A stretch of DNA of 64,000 bases from Entonaema liquescens (Eukaryota > Ascomycota > Sordariomycetes > Xylariales > Xylariaceae). Numbering within the stretch: position 1 is the stretch's first letter; every line of letters starts with the position of its first letter. The stretch covers positions 3,844,001 to 3,908,000 of the forward strand of contig CADCSX010000002.1 of the NCBI GenBank assembly GCA_902805475.1, given 5' to 3'. Of this stretch, positions 48,852-59,040 are shown in pieces. A program made the position numbers and the translations under genes. The notes beneath the pieces are model-generated. The model made no database searches. It was given only the letters and a program-made list of their open reading frames with translations, and was not told the origin of the DNA.

Positions 48852-51800
48852 ATATAACCACATATACGTCAGCCGAAACGATACCATTATGACCGTTGGT
48901 GTATCTGATTGCAGGGTACATCTCTACCACTCAATCCATATATCATAATCCATCAACGCCTTTGCACTGTTCAGCTTCAGAAATATCTAAGCTGGCTAAC
49001 AAACGGGTTTGCATACCCAGTGCCCGGGAATTATATAGAGACTGCGCTATGTTCGACTTCGAGGTTTTATACCGCCCTTGACTACATATTTCACCTAAGT
49101 TGATATCGGAGAAGGCAAAGCGGTTGTCCTCTTCGAAATGCCAACCCGCCACGACAAGCAGTGTCCACAATCACCTCAATGTATCCGCATAATCATCTGC
49201 AACAGGGAAGTTGGGGGAAAGTGAAAGCACTACTAGAATAGTTACATGGCTCAACATTCGAAAAGATGGCATCCTCCGAAATCGCTTGGGAGTCTGGGAC
49301 ACAGAATCGGTAGTGTCCAATGGGAGATAAGTCGCTCATGTATCACGGTCTTTATCTTACGCGGCGTTCGCACTTATGGAAATTCTAGGGCAACCTTACT
49401 ACTTCGGAATTGTTTCCTAAACACTAGCCGAGCCAAGGGCCCGAGTGAATGCAATGCGGAAAGTCACAAGCCCGGCATGAGGATCTAGTGGGGGGGTTAC
49501 AAACCAAACAATGGACGTCGGCATCGCGGTCTTCCAAGTTCAGCCTCAGTACAATCAATCTAACGAATAGGCGAATTCTAACGAGCCGTTGACGAGATTC
49601 CCCCCCTGGTATTATGCCGGTAAAGCTTGGCATAAATTGTGTCAGCACCTGGGCAATATTTTGTCGGCTTTCCCCTTTTTCCCAGCCGCCGATCCAACGA
49701 ACGTCATTTATTATAAATGAAAACCGGTTCGTTCCTTGGAAAACTAGCATACCTATCTCCCCACATTTGAGAACACATGCCAAACCTCCGGATATTGTGA
49801 TTACAGTGCCTTTGGTAGGGGTGGGCGGGAAGTAGGCGAGTTCGCCTCTCATACCTTTCTTCTTCTTTGATCCAGCAACAGCATTAACGTTGCCGATCGT
49901 TGATATGAGGGGGAATATTATGACTCGATTGTCTTAGCCCCCACGACGAACCATTGCCGAATGGGCATTGTCTATTGGCCTTCTTCCCGACTACCATATT
50001 ATCTATAACAATTAGTCAGTTATAGAAATCACAAGATTTATTCTTCCATATGATGCTTGCCCTCATAGCACTGGGAGGATGTATTTTAATTCGAACAGTC
50101 GATAAAGTACCGGCAGCCAAGGTGTTCGCGCCCATACGCCCTTGGCGTACGCAAACTATCGAAGGTATTTCATACCGTACACAAGGTTTTGTTCATTACT
50201 TCGTAGGATCGTACGCAAAGAACGATTAGAATATGAATTTGCTACGATACCTTGTACGGCAATTCCTAGGTGGTAAGGCATTGCAACATCGGGACAATAG
50301 CGGCATATGACTGTTCGTCATTCGATACGAAGAGGATTGAATTTGGGAAAACTTGTTGCGCCCACGTGCTACTTGCGTACCGGCATCAGAACGCGAAGCA
50401 TAAACATGCGGTGTTCTTGTACAAGGTATACCGTACCGCCTTTAGTTTTAATTCATCCGAATGCGGTTCATCACACCCACCTTGCGGCTAACGTGGACTT
50501 CATATACATATTGTATTGTGTTCCTCGATTATCATCTAATATGCGCAATGCGTAAGAAAGCCGTGTTAGGTTGATAAGCGTAGACCAGCTTATACAGCAA
50601 CTTTTCTCACTGTGCAAATAAACAATTAGTAGTACAATTGATTGAGACGTTTAATAAATAACCCAATATAATTACTATTCCTACTCAGCATATATGTCGA
50701 GGCGTTGATTTCTAATGGTAGACCAATACAGGTGCATATAGGTACCTAGTTAAGCCGAATATGAGCATGTCTACAAGGCTGCTAAATCGCGGGGTTTGCC
50801 GCTGGAGGGTTTACGGGCCGGCCATGTGGAATGTGTAGCTCCGATAAGAGCTAAATTCCCATATAACGTGCTGGACACGGGTGTAACACATTACGGTTTA
50901 TCTTAAGAGCAAGACATGCCTAATGTGCCTTAGGGAAAATAGTGTCAGATATTCGTTGGTTAAGAAATCCCAAGTAATCACGTTGTGTTGTTCACGTATA
51001 ACGCAAGCACATATCTTAGACAACGTGCCGCCCGATCTGCCGACTCCCTATAATGCACTAACTCGCTAAGCAATCCAGGATTGAAATTGCTTAGGCCGCT
51101 TACTTCGGATAAGCCTATGGGCATAATGATTTTGTATTTATATTGCGTATAACCCGGGTTGTGGACACTACTCCATAGCAATCAATTAAGCGTTGAGCGC
51201 ATACGTGGTCCAGAACGTAATTCCTTGTGCCCCTCCACTAGAGAAAATAGTGAGTTACCTAAAAGGGTAAATTCAAAGCGAGAATAGCCAATCATGTTGA
51301 AGAGGTTACAGCTATCCACTCAGCGTCTGATAACGGTAGTTATGTGTCCACTGCATCCCGTATAACTGGGATCTGATATACATATCCATCTAGGTACACG
51401 TACTAGCTACGCTTTTAGACATAATCAAAAGTATACATTCACTTGCAACTAACCTATATATACTAAGCATCCAAATATATACAAGTTTCAGTACCTAAGT
51501 GTACCTAGAAATTTGGGGTATAAGTCAACTACCTAGCACTAAAGCAGGTACGACACGCCGTACATCTCATGCAAGTAACCTCAAAATGTATTCTTCTCAA
51601 CCATTTGAGACGCCTTTAACGAGTAACAATCATCAACCATTATATTGTTGCAAGCTGAATCTCTCAGACCCTTCATCTAATCTAACCCGCCTTCTCTCAT
51701 CGAGCGCATAACAATATAAACCACATGACAAATCTCCGGAAATTATGGAACTCAACCGTCTTTTGTTGCATTCTGCAGAACCACCACCATCTATCTATTC

Positions 51801-52202
51801 AATCTCTCTAAATGTCCCTAAGACTTCACCAAGACATCCTATATATCGTGATATTACATGCAGCTCTCTTCCGCTCCATCACATATTGAACCGTTCCGTC
51901 TTGTTCTACGTCGATCTTTTACTACCCTGCAGTTCTTGTTCTTCTTATTTACGCCGAACCACGGCGGCTTCCCGTTATTGGCGAATCATTCCTCCCCTCC
52001 GAAAGATATTCCCATTCATCCTATGGATGCCTTTACTAACATTCCTCGTGAATAATGAAAGGCTAGTAATACCGCGCGTCCATGAAGTCATATATATGTC
52101 ATAATGCGCTTCGTGATGCAGACACGCTTGGACTACTGGTATCTCTAAGGCGGACTTATCAAACGTACTATCCACATCTACGGGCAGTGTGCTAGTATAA
52201 CC
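48852..52202. other. Gene-poor stretch, 3.35 kb
   Basis: No supportable gene. The frames at 48896-49103 (plus) and 49424-49852 (minus, 142 codons) are unrecognised; the first could include decayed Eco1 sequence. One TAGGTACCTA palindrome is at 50739-50748. The last few hundred bases are the promoter of glutaminase A. Confidence 0.5.
50739..50748. repeat. TAGGTACCTA palindrome
   Basis: Exact copy in the gene-poor stretch between the Eco1-like and glutaminase genes. Confidence 0.8.
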
Positions 52203-54779
52203 ATGTGTACTCTTAGGAGCTTGGTTATCAGTGCCTCTTGGGCTCTTGCTACCACTTTATCTGGTGCCCTAGCTCAAACCCCCTTTACCAATTTCACTAT
52301 CTACCCAAATCTCGCCGCAACAGACTCTCCGAAGTATTACCCCCTGAGACCACCAGCTATTCCCTTGGCTGTCAGGTCTCCATACACCAGCGCTTGGTCT
52401 TCCACGGCTGGACAAGGAGCACTAAGTAATCGGAATCCGATATTCTGGTTCGGGCAGGGCTTAGGATGGGAAGGGATCGTCGTAGTCGATGGAAACTCGT
52501 TTGAGTATATGGGCACTTCCATTAATGACTTCCCGGAGCTACCGTACTACAACACGACCAAACCCCTTGAAGTCAGGTTCGACTCTCAATACTCGAACTT
52601 TACTTTCCTAGCTGGCCCGGTAATAATTACCGCCAGCTTCTTCTCACCGGTCATACCGAAAGATATCTGTCGAAGCTCTATTCCCCTTAGTTATCTCACT
52701 ACCACCGTCCAATCCAATGATGGCCGTCCACATCACGTGCAGTTCTACTCCGATGTGAACGCCCAATGGATCGGACTAGGCAATGAATTCGATATCATCA
52801 AAGAGTTCCATACCGGTTCCCGAAATGGGAATGGAACGGGAAACTCGACAGACGTCCCAAGTAGCTGGCTCCTCCGGCCGAGGTTCCCCGCCCTTTTTGC
52901 TGAAGCCGCCCAGGTTCCGCGATGGGGTAATTTCTCTTTCACCACAAGCCCTGCCGGAGCTGCGAATTTTTCGTACCAAAGCGGATCGGCTACGAGCGTC
53001 CGGTTTGGTTTTATTAACAATCGTGCTCTCAACAATGATGCTGGCTCGACAATTCGTGGCTTTGGCAACCAAGAGCCCGTTTACGCTTTTGCTCACGATA
53101 TGGGCGACGTAATAGAGACTTCGGTTCGTTACACCATTGGCTCAATCCAAAATCCAATCGTGAGATATCTCCACAAAGGCGGACTATCAAATCTAGCGCC
53201 GTGGTGGGAAAAATGCTATGGAGAAATGAATGACATGATACGCTTCCACTGGAACGATTTTGACACTGTCTCAACATTGGCCAACGAGTTCGAAACGCAG
53301 CTTCGAGCCGATGTTGATGCTTTTTATAAAGGAAATGAGCCCCCGATTTATAACAATGGCACTCCTGTCGTTTTTACCAACGAATCAACTTACACGGCGA
53401 AAGATGTCCTAAACGGAACCGACCAATACGGACAGAAGTATAAATTTGACCCGAACTCAGCATACGGGTTCCTTGAGCCAACTAATGCCATTGGCATCGC
53501 TGTCCCCTTTGTCTCGGAAGCTGAATCTTACTACGCGATTGTAGCGTTATCTGCTCGACAAGTTATGGGAGCTTATGTCTTTGCTGTTCCCCCCTCAGTA
53601 CCCAACAGCTCGAGCGCAGACGATAATGTAGAGCCGTTGATGTTTCAGAAGGAAATTTCCAGTAATGGTAATATCAATACTGTTGACGTTCTTTATCCAG
53701 CGTCTCCATTTTTCCTTTACGCAAACCCGACTCTACTCAAATACATCTTCCAGCCATTATGCGAACTACAGGAGGGCGATTTCTACCCTAATACATACTC
53801 GACACATGATATCGGTGCCCATTTCCCCCTGGCGACTGGTCATGTCGAAGGCACTGATGAGTATATGCCGGTCGAAAATAGTGGAAACTTCATCTTAATG
53901 GCTTATGCATACTACAAATTTACTGGCGATTCGAATTGGTTGGTAACTCACTACGAGCTTTTGGCCCAGTTTGCCCAATACCTGATTGATTTCTCGCTCG
54001 TCCCTGCCGCACAGCTCAGCACCGACGACTTTGCCGGTGAACTAGCAAATCAAACCAACCTTGCTATCAAAGGCATAGTTGGTCTGCAGGCCATGTCTTC
54101 CATCTCCAGGGTCGTTGGAAACCCGAACGATGCTGCCAAATTTGCTGATAAGGCAACATCGTACTATGGACAGTGGGAAGACTTGGCGATCGACCCATCT
54201 GGAAAGCACACGCTTTTAGCTTACCAGTGGAGGTCTAGCTGGGGTCTGCTTTACAACATTTACTTTGACAAGCTCCTGAATATGGGACTTGTCAACCCGA
54301 AGGTCTACGAAATGCAATCCGCCTGGTATGCTAGCGTCTCGCAGACATTCGGCGTGCCCCTAGATAACAGACACCATTATACCAAATCAGACTGGGAGAT
54401 CTGGACGGCCGCGACGTCTTCTCCCACCACGAGAAGACTTTTCGTCAATGCTGTGGCCTACTGGCTTAACGAGACAACAACGAACCTCCCGTTCTCCGAT
54501 TTATACGAGGTCGTAGGGACGGGTGAGTATCCGCTTCAGATCGACCACTTCAGTGCCCGCCCTGTTGTCGGTGGTCACTTTGCCCTGCTAGCTCTTGGAA
54601 AAACTGGACAACTTGCCAATGCTGCGGGCGGAGATACGACGGGAAGCTTGTTTACCAAGAATGGTACCGAGGCGTTGCCTTCTCCCGACACGCCAAAGAC
54701 GCCAGCTTGGTATACGGGGAAGCCGTATAAGCAGAGAGTCGTTAGGAAATCACCGCCACGACCAGATGCGTTGCATTAA
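52203..54779 (+). CDS. gtaA: Secreted glutaminase A (GtaA family)
   Basis: Intronless gene for an 858-residue extracellular protein of the fungal glutaminase A family, which in Aspergillus hydrolyses glutamine to glutamate and ammonia. Residues 1-24 form a signal peptide ending SGALAQ. The three family modules are visible in order: DUF5127 (start about residue 95, with FWFGQGLGWEGIVVVDG before it), DUF4965 in the middle and the C-terminal DUF1793-type module carrying AQYLIDFSLVPAAQLSTDDF, LAIKGIVGLQAMSSI and RHHYTKSDWEIWTAA. Many N-x-S/T sequons fit secretion. The assignment is by family; substrate specificity cannot be told from sequence alone. Confidence 0.92.
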   Translation: MCTLRSLVISASWALATTLSGALAQTPFTNFTIYPNLAATDSPKYYPLRPPAIPLAVRSPYTSAWSSTAGQGALSNRNPIFWFGQGLGWEGIVVVDGNSFEYMGTSINDFPELPYYNTTKPLEVRFDSQYSNFTFLAGPVIITASFFSPVIPKDICRSSIPLSYLTTTVQSNDGRPHHVQFYSDVNAQWIGLGNEFDIIKEFHTGSRNGNGTGNSTDVPSSWLLRPRFPALFAEAAQVPRWGNFSFTTSPAGAANFSYQSGSATSVRFGFINNRALNNDAGSTIRGFGNQEPVYAFAHDMGDVIETSVRYTIGSIQNPIVRYLHKGGLSNLAPWWEKCYGEMNDMIRFHWNDFDTVSTLANEFETQLRADVDAFYKGNEPPIYNNGTPVVFTNESTYTAKDVLNGTDQYGQKYKFDPNSAYGFLEPTNAIGIAVPFVSEAESYYAIVALSARQVMGAYVFAVPPSVPNSSSADDNVEPLMFQKEISSNGNINTVDVLYPASPFFLYANPTLLKYIFQPLCELQEGDFYPNTYSTHDIGAHFPLATGHVEGTDEYMPVENSGNFILMAYAYYKFTGDSNWLVTHYELLAQFAQYLIDFSLVPAAQLSTDDFAGELANQTNLAIKGIVGLQAMSSISRVVGNPNDAAKFADKATSYYGQWEDLAIDPSGKHTLLAYQWRSSWGLLYNIYFDKLLNMGLVNPKVYEMQSAWYASVSQTFGVPLDNRHHYTKSDWEIWTAATSSPTTRRLFVNAVAYWLNETTTNLPFSDLYEVVGTGEYPLQIDHFSARPVVGGHFALLALGKTGQLANAAGGDTTGSLFTKNGTEALPSPDTPKTPAWYTGKPYKQRVVRKSPPRPDALH

Positions 54780-55190
54780 AGCATCGTACTTTCGCCGGCT
54801 ATAGTATAGTATACCCCTCTCTAGGATGAAATCGGGTGTGACTAGCGATGCACCTATATCATGATGGATTTATGGAATTGAATTTCTCATATGATTTCTG
54901 TCTTTTTCTTAGTTGAGGCTATCTGTGTGCGAATGGCTGCATTTTTACGCATTTAAGGGATATTTATAGCGTTAATGAACTCGAAATGTTTTAGTAAACC
55001 CATCATACCACTTCTGAGCCATGTGCTTATTATATGCGACAAACGCATAACGAAAACTTGAACTTCTTGCTTGAGTTATACATGCTTTCTGCTATTAATC
55101 TAAACTCAAGTGTACTAATAAGACTCCCAGGAGAACTAATTCAGGTATCTTAAGCTGCCTAGAAACATGTAACCGGGGGAAGATGTCCGC
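54780..55190. other. Intergenic, 0.41 kb
   Basis: Shared 3' flank of convergent glutaminase and UstYa-like genes. Nothing recognised. Confidence 0.5.
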
Positions 55191-56231
55191 TCAGTTAGCC
55201 TCCACACTGATAACCTGATCGGCTCTATTCGATGCTTTTATGCTTGGGCTTATTTCTCTGAAAGGTCCTGGCCGATAGGTATAATTCCCCGGAGTTAATA
55301 ATCGCTGACGCGCCCAATTATCCACGCTATCCCACTTAGTACACGTCGTCAAAGCTTCCAGCCTCTGCTCCTTTCCGTGGAGCGCGTTGTCTTCGTCTAC
55401 CCACTCGAATGTCGTTATCGCGGTGTTCGCGTGGCACATCACCGCCTGGCGCAGGGCGTCGATGCAGTGGTCTAGGTCAGGTGTCAGCCTAGGGGAAGGG
55501 TGTTGGGTGAAAAAAGCAGGGAGGTAGATGTACCCGAGTGTGCTTTGCCAAAGTGCCCGTAGTAAGGTGAGTTGATGTACTTTGGCTCGTAGTAGTCCCA
55601 GTGTACGATCATGCGAAGGTTATTGAGGCAGTGCAGATGGTGGTAGACACCCATGGACCCAATGTAGTCGCCGCCGTTCACTTGCACGCGGTTCGTCATG
55701 TTGACGCCAAGGAGACCCATTTCGTCACTAGAAACCCTGATATTGATAGCTTGGATGATGTTAGTAGATCGCAGTGGTATAACACGAGAGAGCAATAATC
55801 GCTTGCCATGTAGCAGGTCTGCCCATGCAGCGTCAAGCTAGTCGGATGGCCCATGGTCGAAGGGGTGCTGAGGTGCAGTCCACTCTGCTCTCTGTTCAAA
55901 CTGCGGCACGTTTCCTAACAATGCTTTTCGAAAATGTGAGTAGCTATCTTATTGGAGGGGCTTAGTGTGAAGAAAGCGTACTTGAATCCCCATACGCTTT
56001 ATGCTTATGGAATTGCTTGGTTGTCTTCGTCGTAATATCAACAGTTAGTGCTACGGCAATATAGAGTAGCAGAAAGAATGCTGCCAGGGAAACCGCATTA
56101 AGCTTCAGCCATATGCGTATAGATTGATGGTTGTGCCTGTGTCTCCCGGTTGGGTTGCGTAGGTACTCGACGCTCTCTTCGACGGAGTGACGAAGGAGAG
56201 GGTCTTGAGACTCTTCAGAGTGTTTCTCCAT
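55191..56231 (-). pseudogene. UstYa/DUF3328-family oxidase gene with an in-frame stop
   Basis: Homologue of UstYa, copper-dependent enzymes that oxidatively cyclise fungal ribosomal peptides. Exons 56231-55982, 55914-55534 and 55471-55191; about 303 codons, usual for the family. A 36-nt segment 55785-55750 with GT..AG ends and a TACTAAC site might be spliced out; it is a multiple of three, so frame is kept either way. Residues 1-45 are cytosolic, then one membrane segment (LNAVSLAAFFLLLYIAVALT), as in all UstYa proteins. The two signature motifs are intact: YHHLHCLNNLR (HxxHC) and DHCIDALRQAVMCHANT. Lesion: TAG at 55840-55838 interrupts the frame at DHGPSD-stop-LDAAWADLL, where homologues have a charged residue and continue; protein-like sequence matches on both sides. 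It faces the repeat-peptide gene at 56907 across a shared promoter. Confidence 0.85.
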
Positions 56232-56906
56232 GATGGCTATAGATTTGAAAAAAAAAAAAAAAAGTTACCCTGAATGAAGCTGTGTTTGTAGTAGGGAATA
56301 TCGAGAGGAAAATGGAACTAAATTGAAAGAGGATTCAACGAAGTATTAGGTAGTCGGATGAGTCTGCCCACCTAAGCATAATGGCAGGACCCCTGACTCG
56401 GCCATGGTAAATATTAGGTTCAGCAGGTATATCTATTTCGGCTGATATGATCGCTTGTCGCTATTCGGACTCGGTCTTTCGGCGTGGACATTTGTTAACT
56501 CGCGGTGCTGCATGTAAGATGATACCGACGACCAACAACCGTCATTATACCAATCCCCATCCCTATCAACATTCTGTGCCGCATACCATACATCATCCGA
56601 CGTCCACGAAATAGGAAAACAATCATGTAAACGGTTTATAATCGATAGAGCTTCATATGGAGGCATCACTCATCCTAGTAGGTCTGATGACATATCGACA
56701 TCCGACAGCCGTAATATCTCCAAGGCGTACCTGCTCACTTCTTCGAGACATTTCATATAAGCTATTGACTATAAGAAGGTGAATATCTCCCAAATTCAAC
56801 AGGTATTCCAATATCTTGCAGCTCCATCGCCCCCAGTACCACCGCACCAAGCAAGAACCACCCACTCGAGATAGCCTAGTGCTATTCAAGCAGGAATATC
56901 TTCATC
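56232..56906. promoter_or_regulatory. Divergent promoter between UstYa-like gene and repeat-peptide gene
   Basis: 675 bp separate the two start codons, enough for one shared promoter. An A16 tract at 56248-56263 lies directly upstream of the UstYa-like start. Two minus-strand frames inside (56433-56669 and 56653-56889) have no recognised domain and are treated as chance, although the first contains an aspartate-rich DRDGDWYNDG stretch. Confidence 0.5.
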
Positions 56907-57205
56907 ATGCTCTACAGGTCCTCCCTCTTCACCCTTCTGGGACTCAGCAGCACTGCCCTGTCCATGGTCCTAGGTAGTTGACTCCTACGAATCGACTACG
57001 TAAACAATACTTACCCGCTATCGTAGGAGACAGAAGCCCTAGCCTAAACATTGTCAGAGACGAACCAGGATCTCCTGTCGCAATTATCGCGAACGCGGAA
57101 GTCCTCGATGAAAGAGAAGAGCCCGGGTCCCTCGTGGCGATTATCGCTAATGCCGACGTCGTGGAAGAGAGGGGAGCCGGGGTCTCCTGTAGCGATTATT
57201 GCTAA
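56907..57205 (+). CDS. Small secreted repeat peptide, candidate RiPP precursor
   Basis: Two exons, 56907-56973 and 57027-57205, with a 53-bp GT..AG intron, a common arrangement in which exon 1 encodes only the signal peptide (SLFTLLGLSSTALSMVLG). The mature part carries a 19-residue repeat of the form (D/E)EPGS(P/L)VAIIANA(E/D)V(L/V)(D/E)ER. Copy 1 is 57059-57115, copy 2 is 57116-57172, and a third copy follows at 57174-57236 but is out of frame: a run of four G at 57171-57174 shifts the reading so the frame ends after GAGVSCSDYC at 57205 (81 residues). Repeats 1-3 differ at many silent positions, so the peptide sequence, not just the DNA, has been conserved. It is divergently paired with a UstYa-family gene. 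It lacks the dibasic Kex2 sites and the Tyr seen in known dikaritin cores, so the assignment is a hypothesis. Confidence 0.65.
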
Positions 57206-57236
57206 TGCAGATGTTGTGGATGAAGCGAGTAAATAG

Positions 57237-59040
57237 GTAGATTTACTGGATTTGGTGGCATGTACAAGCGGCATCTGAGATGCTGAGGTTGACTAGAAAT
57301 GTTTGAAAGTTACGAGTAAGGTTACTAGTACGGTTAAGGATACTCTTGCTAAAGAGTAGCCAAGAACCCCCATATTCTAGTAGCTGGAGAGATCAATATG
57401 TTCTGCAATATATTTATTTACTTGGGTTTGACGAGTGACTAGGACAATATGTCGTTATAGACTATCATATCCCAATATAATCATTCTGTGAAGCCCCTAG
57501 ATATAATCCACATGTAATTGCTTCCCGCGGGGAAGGCTGCCATCCCATACAAGTTATGTATTTGATTCCTGGTCGACATTATGGACATTTACTCTTCTTG
57601 TGGAATAGTCCTTCATGGAAATTTCAGCAAGGGTACGAAGAGCACACCCTTACCCCCTGCCTAGAGTGGTTACATGTCATAGCTTACAGTGCGGGAAGTG
57701 TTAAGCTGTGATAGCATAGCTCTCATTACTTGTTAGGTACTTGTCAGTCGTAACTGTTGGACTTTGAATTTTCTAGTTAGTTAAGGGGTGATCACAGACT
57801 GTCTTGTAGTGTCTTTTAGAGAGACACTGTTGGCAACCTAATAGTAAGACTACCTAGCTACGCCAACGTAATATGAATCTGCTAAGTCCGAAGGTATGAA
57901 TCAAACATCAAGGCATAGTTGTTGGTGGCAACTACCTAGAATAACCGAGTACCTATATATATGTTATTGTATGGGTTGTTCATGGATGATAATCCTAATG
58001 TGTAATGGTGAATTCGTCGTTACACTTGAGAGAGCTGCCAACGACAAGACACTTGTGGTTTTGGTATTTTGACAACTTAAAAGAGTTAGAAAGTGCTCTC
58101 ATTCGATCATATGATGAAAACCTTGATACCGTTGCAATCATGGTATAACAACGTATTAACGATGGAAACGTCGTTTGAAACACCTTCGAAGAACTACAGT
58201 TGGCATAAGCGTATCAAAAAGCTGCCTAGGTACCTAGGAACTAACTCCTATTAGAGATGAGTTGACATTGAGTGATTTAACCATAGCTCGCCATTTGTTG
58301 CTTCGGCAAGTAGACGCGTATTCTTCAGCTTACTACACATATACCGAGCGGCAAAGTAAGATGTTGAATTACGCCTGGAATACTAAGGATTGGGTATTAC
58401 TTTACTAACCAACCGTCTGCTTGATAATCTTAGAAATACTCTACATATCCGTGCTATGGGGCGATGCTGATGCTGACTGCATATTGCGGCGGAGACTATG
58501 TGCACGGGGAATGCCAACGCGGGGTAAAAAGAGGCACTATACATGGGCATAGAGAGGCTCAAACAGAGCACACGGGGTGATTACTTCCTTCGGTGAGGTT
58601 TATAGAAGGATTCTATACTGAGAATTAGTAGTACGGTTTATGGATCTGTTGGTTCTTCTGTATGAAATGTCTTTTCTTGATTATACGGAATGGACTTTTA
58701 GTTTTGATCTTTTAACAGCTTATACGTTGAGATAACCTAACTCTTTCAACCTTGTTATGCTCTAAGCCACTGATACGTTATGTATTATGTGATTGTTGCT
58801 TATTATAAGGCTATTTATTATGAATTTAAATACTAATACTCATATATCGCGTAGAGATTATATCATTAACCTTTGAGCACGTATCCCATGTTTTCCTTTT
58901 AGGGTAGAGCTCATAGTACTGAAAGCATGCTCAATGAATGCCGACTATCCATTTCCAACGCCGCATCTAGCCATCATGAGTCCCTAGTAAAGACCGACCA
59001 ATACTACCCAAGTCATGCTCTCGAACCTAATACCCCCAAC
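57237..59040. other. Intergenic, 1.8 kb
   Basis: No gene supported. It contains a 14-bp palindrome at 58225-58238, a short CTTCCC-GCG-GGGAAG hairpin near 57522-57536, and an AGTGTCT/AGACACT inverted repeat near 57808-57828. Their functions are unknown. Confidence 0.5.
58225..58238. repeat. 14-bp palindrome containing TAGGTACCTA
   Basis: CCTAGGTACCTAGG reads the same on both strands; it is the longest form of the dispersed palindrome seen here. Confidence 0.85.

Noticed and set aside
49424..49852. 142-codon minus-strand frame
   Set aside because: No recognisable domain and overlapping plus-strand frames of equal quality; could be a relic but not supportable.
56433..56669. Minus-strand frame with DRDGDWYNDG as an EF-hand protein between the RiPP-like genes
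   Set aside because: Only one imperfect calcium-loop-like stretch, no helices around it, and it lies in the shared promoter.
57044..57274. Minus-strand frame opposite the repeat peptide
   Set aside because: Mirror of the repeats; lacks a signal peptide and the plus strand has the coherent exon structure.
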